Assembly (NCBI RefSeq): GCF_014196195.1
Contig: NZ_JACIDF010000004.1
Coordinates: 248,001-312,000, forward strand
Length of the DNA stretch: 64,000 nt
Direction of reading: 5' to 3'
Source: Anoxybacteroides rupiense
GTDB taxonomy: Bacteria; Bacillota; Bacilli; Bacillales; Anoxybacillaceae
Shown here piece by piece: positions 19,801 to 27,751 of the stretch. Under the pieces are notes generated by a model. That model worked only from the letters and a program-made list of their open reading frames with translations, did not search any database and was not told the DNA's origin. The number at the start of each line of letters is the position of its first letter. Position 1 is the stretch's first letter. Both the position numbers and the translations under genes were made by a program.

Positions 19801-20310
19801 GCGATAGATAAGCTGTAAATCCTTTAGCTTGTCCGCTAATACTTTTTCGGCCGAGGTGGCATTTTGGCGCAGCTGCGTTTCTGTTTCCAGCAGTTGCTCC
19901 GGTGTAATACAATAACGCTTGCACTCAATAAGCATTTCTTCTAGCTGCTCAATAAAGCCATGCTTATCAGCCGCGCGGGCAAATAAAATCAGCTCATCTT
20001 TATGCTTATCAATAATTTTCCTTAGCAGCATGCGCACTCCCGTTTGATTTAAATAATAGCGGCTCATTCCCCCAGTTTCTTGCAGCACGCGAAAGGCCAA
20101 TCGCGTAAAGCTTAGCACCTGTGCGCGAATCATCCCGTCCAGTCCCGGTGTGCGAATCAACGCATATTCTGATTGAAACGTCATTTGCTCTGGCACAAGA
20201 TAAATGATGGGAGAGCCCATCGGCTGCTCCTTCAGCTTCTCACGAATTTCGTTTAAACATGCTGTCGTTTTGCCGGTCCCTGATCTTCCAATCATAAAGC
20301 GAAGCGACAT
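16837..20310 (-). CDS. addB: ATP-dependent helicase/nuclease subunit B
   Basis: A 1157-residue protein with an N-terminal Walker A, FMIGRSGTGKTTACLNEIRE, an inactive-helicase-like middle and a C-terminal RecB nuclease (GRIDRIDQ ... IIDYKSSSQ). The iron-sulfur cluster ligands are visible as one cysteine in NRCPFAHFASYGL and three in ACQYCEFRTFCQF near the end, as in AddB. The frame runs 66 codons further upstream, but MSLRFMIGRSG is preceded by AAAGGTGG at good spacing and matches the family start and length (about 1160), so 20310 was chosen. It is the first gene of the addBA-sbcDC operon. Confidence 0.96.
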   Translation of the reverse strand: MSLRFMIGRSGTGKTTACLNEIREKLKEQPMGSPIIYLVPEQMTFQSEYALIRTPGLDGMIRAQVLSFTRLAFRVLQETGGMSRYYLNQTGVRMLLRKIIDKHKDELILFARAADKHGFIEQLEEMLIECKRYCITPEQLLETETQLRQNATSAEKVLADKLKDLQLIYRQFERDLMNRYVDSEDYLRFLAEKIPHSRYIQDAEIYVDGFHHFTPQEYMVLEQLLCFAKRVTVALTVDEPYNEQLPNELHLFRMTGKTYYELRNIALLNNVLIEPIKFCQENVRHQSLSLRHLEAHYDTRPSLPFAGEAGEIQLCQASHRRAEIEGIAREIIRLVREEGYRYRDVALLVRNSDDYRNLFQTVFVDYEIPYFIDEKEPMGNHPFIELIRASLDVIQTNWRYEAVFRAVKTDFFFPLESHVQTMREAMDQLENYVLEHGIYGAKWRQHWVYRRYQGLEEIAAPQTDEERNYEEKLNVWREMVASPLLMLQKRLQKAKNGRDMCEALYLYFEQLQIPKKLEKLRDEAEAKGQLLAARHHEQAWGAVMELLDQYVEILGEEPMPLHSFAALMETGLESLEFSLVPPAIDQVLIAHFDRSRLTDMKCIFIIGANDGVIPSRKSADGVLSEQDRELLHHFSVHVAPTSRQQLLDEPFAIYMALASPKERLYITYPLADEEGRTLLPSVLIKRIKEIFPDVQEKRWGGEPFTLPLPEQLSLITNYSATLGALAVQLHAWKRQYPIEPIWWDVYNLYAGHNDWNERANRVIQALFYENKTKKLKREISRKLYGRTLRASVSRVEQFNRCPFAHFASYGLRLKERNVFRLKAPDIGQLFHHALKMMTERIRAEHLDWAQLSKEQCEQLSYDAVEQIAPYIQQEILLSSHRYHYVKRKLHHIMSRTASVLNEQAKMSGFAPLEVELQFGDKGPLPPLTFPLADGTVLELVGRIDRIDQAKSSKGILLRIIDYKSSSQKLDFTEVYYGLALQMLAYLDIVIEFAEYLVGSKALPAGVLYFHIHNPIIKSKNVLLKEDEAEQKIFESFKMNGWLLDDQETIKLMDQTLDAGKGSAVVPVKINKDGSISKNSSVISETDFALLRQHVRTIFQQAGLQIIDGVVDIAPYKRKNETACQYCEFRTFCQFDESIEQDRYRILKNKKMEQMKEE

Positions 20311-20410
20311 GCTATCACCACCTTTATTTTCCATTGCCCTTCTTATTTTAGCACATATGTTCGTTTGTTTAAAAGAGGGAGATCGTGGGAAATCGTCATC
20401 TGTCAAAGTA

Positions 20411-20453
20411 AAAAAGGTATTCATTGAACGCTTGTTTCGATGAATACCTTTAA
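20411..20453 (-). terminator. Terminator after the signal peptidase gene
   Basis: AAAGGTATTCAT and ATGAATACCTTT form a perfect 12-bp stem overlapping the stop codon of the signal peptidase; on the minus strand six T follow. Confidence 0.88.
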
Positions 20454-20986
20454 AACTGAATGCTAATCTCACGAAAAGGCCAGCAGCGCGCATTAACTTT
20501 TCCAACAATTCGGTTCATTTTCACATAGCCAAAATGGCGGCTGTCCCAGCTGACTAAACGATTATCGCCTAAGACAAACACATAGCCAGGGGGAACCGTC
20601 TTTCTCCCGGTCACTTCTTGAAGCGTAAAATCCCCGGTGAGTTTTCCATTAACCAATTTACGTTTATATCGCTGCAAATACGGTTCTTCTATCGGCTTCC
20701 CATTAATGTATAACACATCATTTTTATACATGATGCGATCGCCAGGAAGACCGATAACACGCTTGACATAATCCTTTTGCGTATTGGCATGGAACACGAT
20801 AATATCAAAACGCTGGATGCTGCCAAATTTCTTCACGATTAAGAAATTGCCGTCCTGCAGCGTGGGCATCATCGATTCTCCTTCAACTACATAGTTAGTA
20901 AACAATAAAAACCGCGCAAAAAAAACCAGTGTCAGACTAACCGTCCATATAACCGATCTTCTCCGATAAATTGGCCGTTTGCTCAT
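20450..20986 (-). CDS. lepB: Type I signal peptidase
   Basis: A 178-residue type I signal peptidase of the Gram-positive (SipS/T/V) kind, which removes signal peptides from secreted proteins at the outer face of the membrane. One N-terminal transmembrane helix (about residues 12-32) is followed by the catalytic serine in VEGESMMPTL (Ser38), the catalytic lysine in DYVKRVIGLPGD (Lys75) and the box GDNRLVSWDSRHFG. GTG codons lie upstream, but ATG 20986 has GGTGGG seven bases before it. It starts 17 bases after the end of the TVP38 gene, so the two are probably co-transcribed, as in the B. subtilis yhjE-sipV pair. Confidence 0.94.
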   Translation of the reverse strand: MSKRPIYRRRSVIWTVSLTLVFFARFLLFTNYVVEGESMMPTLQDGNFLIVKKFGSIQRFDIIVFHANTQKDYVKRVIGLPGDRIMYKNDVLYINGKPIEEPYLQRYKRKLVNGKLTGDFTLQEVTGRKTVPPGYVFVLGDNRLVSWDSRHFGYVKMNRIVGKVNARCWPFREISIQF

Positions 20987-21003
20987 CACACCGCCCACCC
21001 AGC

Positions 21004-21621
21004 TTAAGAGTCTTTTTTATCTGTTTTTTCCGTCAATGAAAACCTCGCTTCTACTTTCTTCCCTGCATACCATAAAAGGAAAATCGCGATAATGACCGCT
21101 ACTGTGCGAAGCGGCTGTTTGGCCAAAGCCGCCAAATCATAGCCAATAAAGCTAATCATAAAAATCATCACCATTTTGCCGAGAAGTACGGCTAAAATAA
21201 ACTGCTGGCGGCTAACGCGGGCTAGTCCAGCCACGACATTGATAATCGCCGATGGTGTAAACGGAAAACAAAACAGTAAAAACAATGGGCCAAATCCGTG
21301 GCGCTCCACCCAATCCACCAGTTTTTTCACCTTTTGATGACGGCTCAAAAAATGAAAAAACCGTTTCTGGCCTATTTTTCGAGCAAGTAAAAAAACACAA
21401 ATGGATCCGAGGCAAGCGCCAATCCACGAAATCATAATTCCTTGCCAAAGCCCAAAAGCAGCCGCGTTCGCCATCACAAATACAAACATCGGAAGAATCG
21501 GAAAAAACGACTCTAACAGCGTAACGATAACCCCGGGCAGCATCCCAAACGAGCGGTAATGTTCCAGTAATTCTAATACATGCTTTAATGTAAACCAGTG
21601 CTTTAATGCTTCGATGTCCAT
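21004..21621 (-). CDS. TVP38/TMEM64 (DedA-like) membrane protein, YhjE-like
   Basis: A 205-residue integral membrane protein with the SNARE-associated/DedA domain. Visible signatures are FFPILPMFVFVMANAAAFG, the GSICVFLLARKIG helix, and HGFGPLFLLFCFPFTPSAII followed by AGLARVSRQQF. Family members are implicated in membrane lipid flipping and envelope stability. It sits just upstream of the signal peptidase, matching yhjE-sipV order in B. subtilis. The precise transported lipid, if any, is not established. Confidence 0.88.
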   Translation of the reverse strand: MDIEALKHWFTLKHVLELLEHYRSFGMLPGVIVTLLESFFPILPMFVFVMANAAAFGLWQGIMISWIGACLGSICVFLLARKIGQKRFFHFLSRHQKVKKLVDWVERHGFGPLFLLFCFPFTPSAIINVVAGLARVSRQQFILAVLLGKMVMIFMISFIGYDLAALAKQPLRTVAVIIAIFLLWYAGKKVEARFSLTEKTDKKDS

Positions 21622-22036
21622 GAATACTCCCCATTTACATTGTTGCTAACAATCTTATTTTACACGGTTACGCGGGGAATATAAATAGAGAGAATTTTAA
21701 CAACTTCTAAACGAATCATCACTTCTAGAAGTGAGTGTTTCTTGAGTCTCACGACGAAGCCTTTTTCGTCTCCCTCATCGTAACTTCCCGCTGCGTGATG
21801 ATACATATTCAACCAATCGAAAATTTTGATACGGTATTACGCAAAGACTGAAGCGCTTGGTTTTCGTCTAGATTCTCTCTGCTCCCCCAGTTATCGGCAA
21901 AGAACCTTTGTTTCTATAGTAGTACAATAGTTCAGGGAATACAATCCATTTCACCTATGCCCACTGCCATTCATCCTGATCGTTGGAATTTTGCCCTTCA
22001 CGTAATGGAAACCGGGAATTTTTCGAGGTTAATAAT
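21622..22036. other. Intergenic region between comK and the TVP38 gene
   Basis: About 415 bases. The part nearest 21621 must carry the promoter of the TVP38-signal peptidase pair. A short inverted repeat CACTTCTAGAAGTG lies at 21720-21733. No convincing gene or remnant could be recognised in the rest. Confidence 0.45.
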
Positions 22037-22576
22037 TCATGACAACCAGTCTTTTGTTTGATCCATTCTAAACAAATACTGCATTTTTCGTTCACGCGCT
22101 TCCATTCTTTCAGATAGCTTCGTGCGCAGTTGGGCTGTGCGATAAAGTTGATTGACAAACGAATAGTAGGAAATATCAAGGCAAACACTTTTATCGTTTT
22201 TAAAATATACGGTTGTTGTGTCGCCGCGAGAGGGTTCGTATTCGAGCACGTGCATATGCGAAATCCATACGCATCGTATATCATTTGGAGATGTTGTAGG
22301 AAACACATAAATTTCGTTCAGTGGTTCAATCGCAATGGGAGGCTTGTGGGTAATGCCTATAATTTCTTTTGTTCCTTCCTTTCTACCTTTTAAGCTTGAG
22401 CCGTAGTAATAGCAGCTGCGGGAAATAATCTCAATCGGCTTCATCTTGACGATGTATTCTCCGTCTTCTTCAATGACTTTTGTGTAATGATGGTCATGAA
22501 AATGATGAGGCAAAATGACCATTGTGTAGCGGCTCACAATGAAGTCATTTAATACAATAAATTCGTTTACTTTCAT
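22037..22576 (-). CDS. comK: Competence transcription factor ComK
   Basis: A 179-residue protein clearly homologous to ComK, the master activator of late competence genes for DNA uptake. Conserved stretches include VKMKPIEIISRSCYYYGSSL, the GRKEGT...THKPPIAI segment, WISHMHVLEYEP, and YSFVNQLYRTAQLRTKLSER. It is somewhat shorter at the C-terminus than the B. subtilis protein (about 192), ending shortly after the last conserved block; that tail holds the ClpC/MecA-sensitive part in B. subtilis. An AGAGGTGA ribosome site precedes the start. The leader is AT-rich but I could not fit a perfect pair of ComK AT-boxes. Confidence 0.93.
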   Translation of the reverse strand: MKVNEFIVLNDFIVSRYTMVILPHHFHDHHYTKVIEEDGEYIVKMKPIEIISRSCYYYGSSLKGRKEGTKEIIGITHKPPIAIEPLNEIYVFPTTSPNDIRCVWISHMHVLEYEPSRGDTTTVYFKNDKSVCLDISYYSFVNQLYRTAQLRTKLSERMEARERKMQYLFRMDQTKDWLS

Positions 22577-22669
22577 TGAAATCGTTCACCTCTCACATCG
22601 ATTAAAATGACTTGTACATCTTCATCATACCATTTACATCTATATTTTTCTATATTTTCAAAAAATAAA

Positions 22670-22689
22670 GAGCGATTAAAAAATCGCTC
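22670..22689 (-). terminator. Terminator of the small gene upstream of comK
   Basis: GAGCGATT and AATCGCTC enclose AAAA; on the minus strand CTTTATTTTTTG follows. It separates the small gene from comK. Confidence 0.8.
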
Positions 22690-22888
22690 ATGAATAATAA
22701 AAAACGGGGTACCTCTCTTCCTCTGCCAAATACTCGTTTGCCTGTTTGATCGCTTTATGTTCTGCATTTGAGCTGTCTGCATATCCAACCTCATCGAAAA
22801 ACGCTTGATAAAAATGAAAATCGGTGCTTATTCTTACTTCGGGATTGAGCACGGAATCAAGCGGCAATTCCTTTCGGCTATTCTGCAT
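22688..22888 (-). CDS. Small soluble protein of unknown function upstream of comK
   Basis: A 66-residue acidic, tyrosine-rich protein ending YPVFYYS, with no membrane segment or cysteine. It has a near-ideal ribosome site, AGGAGGTG, seven bases before its ATG, and its own terminator, so it is almost certainly a gene. A small gene (yhzC) also lies beside comK in B. subtilis, but I cannot confirm that the two are related from sequence alone. Confidence 0.75.
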   Translation of the reverse strand: MQNSRKELPLDSVLNPEVRISTDFHFYQAFFDEVGYADSSNAEHKAIKQANEYLAEEERYPVFYYS

Positions 22889-22937
22889 TTGTCAACACCT
22901 CCTGATGTTATCATGTTTCATTTTTCGCTAAACATGC

Positions 22938-22966
22938 AAAAGGTTCGCATCGACTGCGAACCTTTT
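22938..22966. terminator. Strong symmetric hairpin
   Basis: AAAAGGTTCGCA pairs with TGCGAACCTTTT around a five-base loop, giving a T-run on both strands. It could end transcription coming from aceA on the minus strand. Confidence 0.65.
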
Positions 22967-23128
22967 GACTGCTGACAAATGCTTTCATCCTGCGTCACAG
23001 GCCTCGTACATCCACTCATGAACGTTTTGGTTCCATTCACGTCTTCACTCAGCTGTGTTCCTTATCTGCCAAGCGCTTTCAAACGAGTCCGATGTGAAAC
23101 CATGCCATCAATAAAGGATATTAAAATG

Positions 23129-23164
23129 GTTGTAGACAAAGTCAATGATGACTTTGTCTACAAC
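23129..23164. repeat. Long perfect inverted repeat downstream of aceA
   Basis: GTTGTAGACAAAGTCA (23129-23144) and its exact complement (23149-23164) enclose ATGA: a 16-bp stem with a 4-base loop. Neither side has a real T-run, so it is not a standard terminator. Confidence 0.75.
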
Positions 23165-23170
23165 TTGAAG

Positions 23171-23188
23171 GCTCGCATAGACGCGAGC
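23171..23188. terminator. Second hairpin downstream of aceA
   Basis: GCTCGC and GCGAGC enclose ATAGAC; TTTT follows on the plus strand only. It is the hairpin nearest the aceA stop. Confidence 0.5.
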
Positions 23189-23244
23189 TTTTCTCTCTAT
23201 TATTTTCTCTATATAATCCCCCTTATTTCCTTACATTTCTATGA

Positions 23245-24528
23245 TTAAGCTGTTGTGAATTGTTCTTCTTCTGTCGATCCCTTAAGTGCCACCGTTGACG
23301 ATTGTCCCCCGGAAATGACTTGGGATACTTCATCAAAATATCCTGTTCCAACTTCACGCTGGTGTCTAGTTGCTGTATAACCGTATTTTTCAGCTGCAAA
23401 TTCTGCCTGCTGTAATTCGGAATACGCCGCCATACCGCGCTCTTTGTATCCGCGTGCCAATTCAAACATGCTGTAGTTGAGGGAGTGGAATCCTGCCAAT
23501 GTAACGAATTGAAACTTGTAACCCATTTTTCCAAGCTCCACTTGGAAGTTCTCAATTGTTTCAGCATCCAATTTCTTTTTCCAATTAAAGGATGGAGAGC
23601 AGTTATACGCAAGCAGCTTTCCAGGAAACTTCTCATGAATAGCTTCAGCAAAACGGCGTGCTTCTTCCAAATTCGGTTCACTTGTTTCGCACCAAATTAA
23701 ATCGGCATATGGTGCATATGCTAGGCCGCGAGCAATCGCTTGATCCAATCCTGCTTTTGTGCGGTAAAACCCTTCCGGTGTGCGTTCTCCTGTAATAAAT
23801 TCTTGATCGCGCGGATCAATATCACTTGTAATTAAATCAGCGGCATTTGCATCCGTGCGAGCGATTAGCACCGTTGGAACTCCCATAACATCTGCCGCCA
23901 AACGCGCTGCAATTAAATTGCGTACCGCTGTTTGCGTAGGCAATAATACTTTTCCGCCTAAATGACCGCATTTTTTCTCAGAAGAAAGCTGGTCCTCAAA
24001 ATGTACCGCTGCTGCTCCTGATTCAATCATCGCTTTCATCAATTCAAATACATTCAACTGCCCGCCAAAGCCCGCTTCCGCATCTGCTACAATCGGAACA
24101 AAATAATCGATATCACCGCTTCCTTCTAGATGTTGAATTTGATCCGCCCGCTGTAACGCTTGATTGATCCGTTTCACGACATGTGGCACGCTGTTGGCAG
24201 GATATAAGCTTTGGTCCGGATACATTTGTCCAGCTAAGTTGGCATCAGCCGCTACCTGCCAGCCGCTTAAATAAATCGCCTTTAATCCCGCTTTTACTTG
24301 TTGAACAGCTTGATTGCCAGTCAATGCCCCAAGCGCATGCACATAATCCTCTGTATGAAGCAAATTCCAAAGCTTTTCTGCTCCACGGCGAGCAAGCGTA
24401 TATTCGATATCGATCGAACCGCGCAACTTGATCACATCTTTTGCAGAATAAGGGCGCTCAATCCCTTTCCATCGTTCCTCCGTGTTCCAGCTTTCTTGCA
24501 ATTGTCTCACTTTTTCATCACGTGTCAT
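23245..24528 (-). CDS. aceA: Isocitrate lyase
   Basis: A 427-residue isocitrate lyase, the first enzyme of the glyoxylate shunt, splitting isocitrate to glyoxylate and succinate. The catalytic loop KKCGHLGGK (Cys187) is intact, with the metal/substrate motifs [10 protein letters not shown] and [10 protein letters not shown] and the C-terminal [12 protein letters not shown]. The start has GAGGGGGAAGGG before it. In related thermophilic bacilli a malate synthase gene normally sits directly upstream; here that place holds only a decayed remnant (24653-25171), so the enzyme's partner must come from elsewhere or be missing. Confidence 0.97.
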   Translation of the reverse strand: MTRDEKVRQLQESWNTEERWKGIERPYSAKDVIKLRGSIDIEYTLARRGAEKLWNLLHTEDYVHALGALTGNQAVQQVKAGLKAIYLSGWQVAADANLAGQMYPDQSLYPANSVPHVVKRINQALQRADQIQHLEGSGDIDYFVPIVADAEAGFGGQLNVFELMKAMIESGAAAVHFEDQLSSEKKCGHLGGKVLLPTQTAVRNLIAARLAADVMGVPTVLIARTDANAADLITSDIDPRDQEFITGERTPEGFYRTKAGLDQAIARGLAYAPYADLIWCETSEPNLEEARRFAEAIHEKFPGKLLAYNCSPSFNWKKKLDAETIENFQVELGKMGYKFQFVTLAGFHSLNYSMFELARGYKERGMAAYSELQQAEFAAEKYGYTATRHQREVGTGYFDEVSQVISGGQSSTVALKGSTEEEQFTTA

Positions 24529-24652
24529 TTTCCCTTCCCCCTCTTTTTTTCAGTAAGATCCTCAAAATGGCCTTCTATTTTCAGCGAATAAAAATATGAA
24601 CTAAGCCATTTTTGTTAAAGTTGAACTAACTTTTTTATAGAAAGTAAATTTC

Positions 24653-25171
24653 CATCAAGTGTGAGATGCTTTTCTTCAGAATACCAGCCGTGCGGACGAA
24701 CCCTTCAGCACAGCCGTCTCTTCCCTCGTAAATAGAGTTTTCCTTCTGGAGATTCATAAGTGATCATACGGTGGTGTCTCGTAAGTGGGTTGGTGTCTTT
24801 GCTGTCCGTTTTCTTATGTCGGAGAATAAACATCTTCCAAATCAACCATAACCCCCTTAGCCCCGGAATAGAGCGCGTCAATCATCATTTGGCGATCCGC
24901 CGGCTCCGCAATTTCAATATGCTAGTCTAGCAGATCTTTAGAAATGGGTCTCACGGTTGCCGATATGAACAGTTTCTTCTGGGGAGTTTAACAATCTTTC
25001 CATCATCCATTTCTTGATGCTTTTTCTTTCTTTGCTCAAACAATTTCCTTCTTTTCCAACCAAAATCGCCCTCTTATTTCTCCGTACATTTGGAAGGCTC
25101 ATCTGTCAAAATGGTTTCTACCTCTTTTTTATGCGTCCATTTGCATGAAGTCGCGATATTTTCGTCTCCAT
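24653..25171 (-). pseudogene. aceB: Malate synthase A remnant, frameshifted and truncated
   Basis: Reading the minus strand in shifting frames recovers the N-terminal third of malate synthase: METKISRLHANGRIK (start 25171, with AAGGAAGGTGG upstream), ILTDEP, RRKLFEQRKKKHQEMDDGK, PISKDLLD-stop-HIEIAEPADRQ, MMIDALYSGAKGVMVDLEDV, then YSPT-stop-ENG, ITYESPEGKLY, and finally VRPHGWYSEEKHLTLDG. At least three frameshifts and two in-frame stops are visible. The homology stops near 24653, about 125 bases before aceA, so roughly the last two thirds of the gene have been deleted. The family call is firm because several malate synthase blocks (GAKGVMVDLED, RPHGW-EEKHL) appear in order. Confidence 0.85.
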
Positions 25172-25211
25172 ATCCCCCACCTTCCTTTTGTTATAATACA
25201 AATAATATTTT

Positions 25212-25235
25212 TTCTGTTGTTATTATATAACAGAA
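25212..25235. promoter_or_regulatory. Inverted repeat in front of the aceB remnant
   Basis: TTCTGTT and AACAGAA separated by 10 bases, 40 to 65 bases upstream of the old aceB start codon and just upstream of an AT-rich -10-like stretch. It may be the former operator of the aceBA operon. Confidence 0.45.
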
Positions 25236-25280
25236 CATCCGAAAAGAAAACTATTTTTTTGAAATTTTTTAAAAAAATAA

Positions 25281-25303
25281 GCAGAAAGTGTTTCACTTTC
25301 TGC
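25281..25303 (-). terminator. Terminator after the M48 peptidase gene
   Basis: GCAGAAAGTG and CACTTTCTGC enclose three bases; on the minus strand TTATTTTTTT follows. Confidence 0.85.
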
Positions 25304-25414
25304 CTGCAGATAATATCACCGAAAAATTCAAGACTCAGCAAAGAAATCAGTGGATGATGTTTAAAAGAACACAAATTTCATGGAAGGACCAAGCTTTATC
25401 CATAAATAGAACTT

Positions 25415-26683
25415 TCATTTATGCCCATTCTCTGATTTTTGCTGTTCTAAAAACACGATCCTTTCAAAAATAGTCGGATGTGTATAGCGAAAAATTTTCA
25501 CTAGATATGGTGGGTACACCTCGCTAAGTCCAGCTTTGGCCAGTTTTTGAAATGTGGAAATCCCGGCATCTGCATCTTCTGTTAATTCAACCGCATATTT
25601 ATCAGCCGCATGCTCTTCATATCTTGACACCATATTAGTCAAAGGCGTAACAGAAAACTGGAGCAGCGACATGATGAGCAAAAGCAGCGGCAAGGAAGCT
25701 AATTCTCCCACCGCTTTTATACGCAAATGCTTTCTCCATTTAGCAAGAGCCCAGCTCATCAAGCGGCTGACCATCCATAGTCCAAAAAAAGCCAGCACAA
25801 TGGACCCTGCTATGCCCCAGTATATATGCTTCATTACGTAGTGCCCCATTTCATGGGCCATAATAAACAGTACTTCTTCCTGTTTTAACCGTTCAACCGT
25901 TGTATCCCACAACACAATGCGCGCATGGGAACCGATGCCTGTCACATATGCATTCAGTGCATTGGTTTTTTCAGACATATTGACTTCAAATACATGGTCA
26001 GCTGGAATATGCGCTTGTTGTGCCAATGATAAAATTTCCGCCTCAAGCGCGTGATTCTTTAGTGGATAAAACTTATTGTATAATGGATCAATGACAACAG
26101 GTTGAATAAACATCAAAAAGATGGTCAATGGAATCGATATCAACCAAGCAAAAAACCACCATCTTTTTTCAAAGCGACGAATCAACCCATACAAAACCGT
26201 GATGACGAAAAACAGAAGCAGCGTACTGATCAAAAAATCAGTGACTTCATCTCGAAGCCAGCTAGACATGGATTGCGTACTGATTCCATAGGCTCGAGAA
26301 AAATGATAGCTTGCCAACTCCAATGGCAAGGCGGCAGCTGTGATGATCAGCGACAGCCAAAATACATAAAGCGCGGTTTGCACCCAAAATGCTTTTGTGG
26401 CACGCTGCGCCCATTTCTGCAGCATGTTGGAGATTCCCAGCAGTAAAATCAATAAGTAAACAAACCAATCATAAGGAATAGAGGCAAAATATAAAAAATT
26501 TTTCAAATCGGAATACCGCTCGCTCAAATGCTGCTCTCCTGATGTTAAAAAGCTGGATGGATCTGCACTCGTTCCCCGCCATTCAGTCGGAATGGACGCA
26601 TCAGAAAACCAAAATAAATACAGCGCGATACCTGCACAGTACAACACATAAATCAACACCGACCAATAGATCATTTTTTTCAT
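25415..26683 (-). CDS. Membrane M48-family zinc metalloprotease, YhfN-like
   Basis: A 422-residue integral membrane peptidase of the CAAX-protease 1/Ste24 type. Several hydrophobic segments precede the domain with the zinc motif HEMGH at residues 277-281 and the third ligand region EEHAADKYAVELT near residue 360. The conserved Ste24 phrase VIDPLYNKFYPL is also present. In Bacillus the homologue YhfN is uncharacterised; a role in membrane-protein quality control is plausible. The frame extends nine codons upstream, but ATG 26683 follows AAGGGGG at good spacing. Confidence 0.9.
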   Translation of the reverse strand: MKKMIYWSVLIYVLYCAGIALYLFWFSDASIPTEWRGTSADPSSFLTSGEQHLSERYSDLKNFLYFASIPYDWFVYLLILLLGISNMLQKWAQRATKAFWVQTALYVFWLSLIITAAALPLELASYHFSRAYGISTQSMSSWLRDEVTDFLISTLLLFFVITVLYGLIRRFEKRWWFFAWLISIPLTIFLMFIQPVVIDPLYNKFYPLKNHALEAEILSLAQQAHIPADHVFEVNMSEKTNALNAYVTGIGSHARIVLWDTTVERLKQEEVLFIMAHEMGHYVMKHIYWGIAGSIVLAFFGLWMVSRLMSWALAKWRKHLRIKAVGELASLPLLLLIMSLLQFSVTPLTNMVSRYEEHAADKYAVELTEDADAGISTFQKLAKAGLSEVYPPYLVKIFRYTHPTIFERIVFLEQQKSENGHK

Positions 26684-26828
26684 CAAATTCCCCCTTCGAA
26701 TGGACAACATTCCTTATCATTAGTGTAGTCTCTTTTGGATGAATTAGAACGTCAGATAAAGTTCAAAATCATTATTCGTTTTTCCTTACTTTTTCATGTA
26801 TCATGGAAAATAAGGGAGGGTGAAGCTG

Positions 26829-27419
26829 TTGAAAAAAATATATTGGATGTTCGGCATCTTGCTTGCTGTATGCATTGGTATCGGGATTTTTTATGTTTCC
26901 ATATACCGTCAATGGCAAATGAAGCTGCCAAACAACATAACCATGGAAACGGCATGGGGGGAAGAATATTCATTCAATAAAATGACACCAAAAATGCGGC
27001 TGCTCGAATTTATTTATACAAATTGTCCAGACATTTGTCCAAATACGACATTCGAAATGACGAAGCTGCGGCAAAAATTAGAGCAGCAGCGTGTATTTCC
27101 AAATAAAATCGAGTTTATTACCATCACCATTGATCCGAAGCGCGATACAGCGGCAAAGCTTCAAGCATACGCTAAAACTTTTCACATTTCGCCAAATGAC
27201 AAAGGATGGATTTTGCTTCGCGGAAGTGAACGCGATACAAAAAAAGTAGCCGACGCCTTTGATTTCCAATATCGCGACCCCGGCAACGGCATGCTCATTC
27301 ATACAACTCGCACATACCTGCTCGATGAAAACAACCGTGTCATTGAGCAATTTGGAATGGGCAAAAAAGGATTTAAATACGAAGAAGTTTACGAGACCAT
27401 TATGGACAAAATCAAATAA
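26829..27419 (+). CDS. SCO1/SenC-family thioredoxin-fold protein
   Basis: A 196-residue membrane-anchored protein with an uncleaved-looking N-terminal helix (residues 4-24) and a thioredoxin-like domain outside the cell. The copper-binding or redox motif CPDICP (Cys66, Cys70) and the distal His158 in LIHTTRTYLLD are present, so the metal site is complete. SCO proteins deliver copper to the CuA site of cytochrome oxidase or act as thiol oxidoreductases. A TTG start at 26829 nine bases after GGGAGG is preferred over GTG 26820, which abuts that site. It stands alone, divergent from the M48 gene. Confidence 0.9.
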   Translation: MKKIYWMFGILLAVCIGIGIFYVSIYRQWQMKLPNNITMETAWGEEYSFNKMTPKMRLLEFIYTNCPDICPNTTFEMTKLRQKLEQQRVFPNKIEFITITIDPKRDTAAKLQAYAKTFHISPNDKGWILLRGSERDTKKVADAFDFQYRDPGNGMLIHTTRTYLLDENNRVIEQFGMGKKGFKYEEVYETIMDKIK

Positions 27420-27441
27420 ACCACCGGTTTATCGGTGGTTT
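27418..27441 (+). terminator. Terminator between the SCO gene and azlD
   Basis: AAACCACCG and CGGTGGTTT enclose six bases, followed by TCTCCTTTTT on the plus strand. Confidence 0.8.
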
Positions 27442-27448
27442 CTCCTTT

Positions 27449-27751
27449 TTATAAAACAGCATAAGCGCTTAAAACTAAAACAGAGGCAAGCACTACGATA
27501 ATGATATTCGCACCAAACCACGCCACGACAACAGCACTGACAAAGCCGAGCACGCCGAACCAAGGATCCTCGTCAAGCAAAAAAATTCCCGGTACAATTA
27601 ATGCTCCTAATATCGCGTATGGCACGTTTTTTAATACCCCTTGCAAAAACGGCGGGAGCTTCACTCGATGAAAAACAGCAAGCGGAAGCATGCGCGGAAT
27701 ATACGTAACCATTCCCATTCCAATAATCATCCAAATAATGTCATAGCGCAT
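27449..27751 (-). CDS. azlD: Branched-chain amino acid exporter small subunit AzlD
   Basis: A 100-residue protein with four hydrophobic helices, of the AzlD family. The conserved TYIPRMLPL near the N-terminus and FLQGVLKNVPYAILGALIVP are typical. With AzlC it forms a two-component exporter of branched-chain amino acids (4-azaleucine resistance in B. subtilis). The start at MRYDII (27751) lies 11 bases inside the end of azlC; longer upstream readings would overlap azlC heavily and add no conserved sequence. Confidence 0.9.
   Translation of the reverse strand: MRYDIIWMIIGMGMVTYIPRMLPLAVFHRVKLPPFLQGVLKNVPYAILGALIVPGIFLLDEDPWFGVLGFVSAVVVAWFGANIIIVVLASVLVLSAYAVL

Noticed and set aside
22979-23248. 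An 89-codon plus-strand open frame downstream of aceA
   Set aside because: It runs through the inverted repeats, has no ribosome site and shows no recognisable protein pattern.
24617-24633. AAAGTT/AACTTT inverted repeat upstream of aceA as an operator
   Set aside because: Short, AT-rich and with no known regulator match; not enough to call a site.
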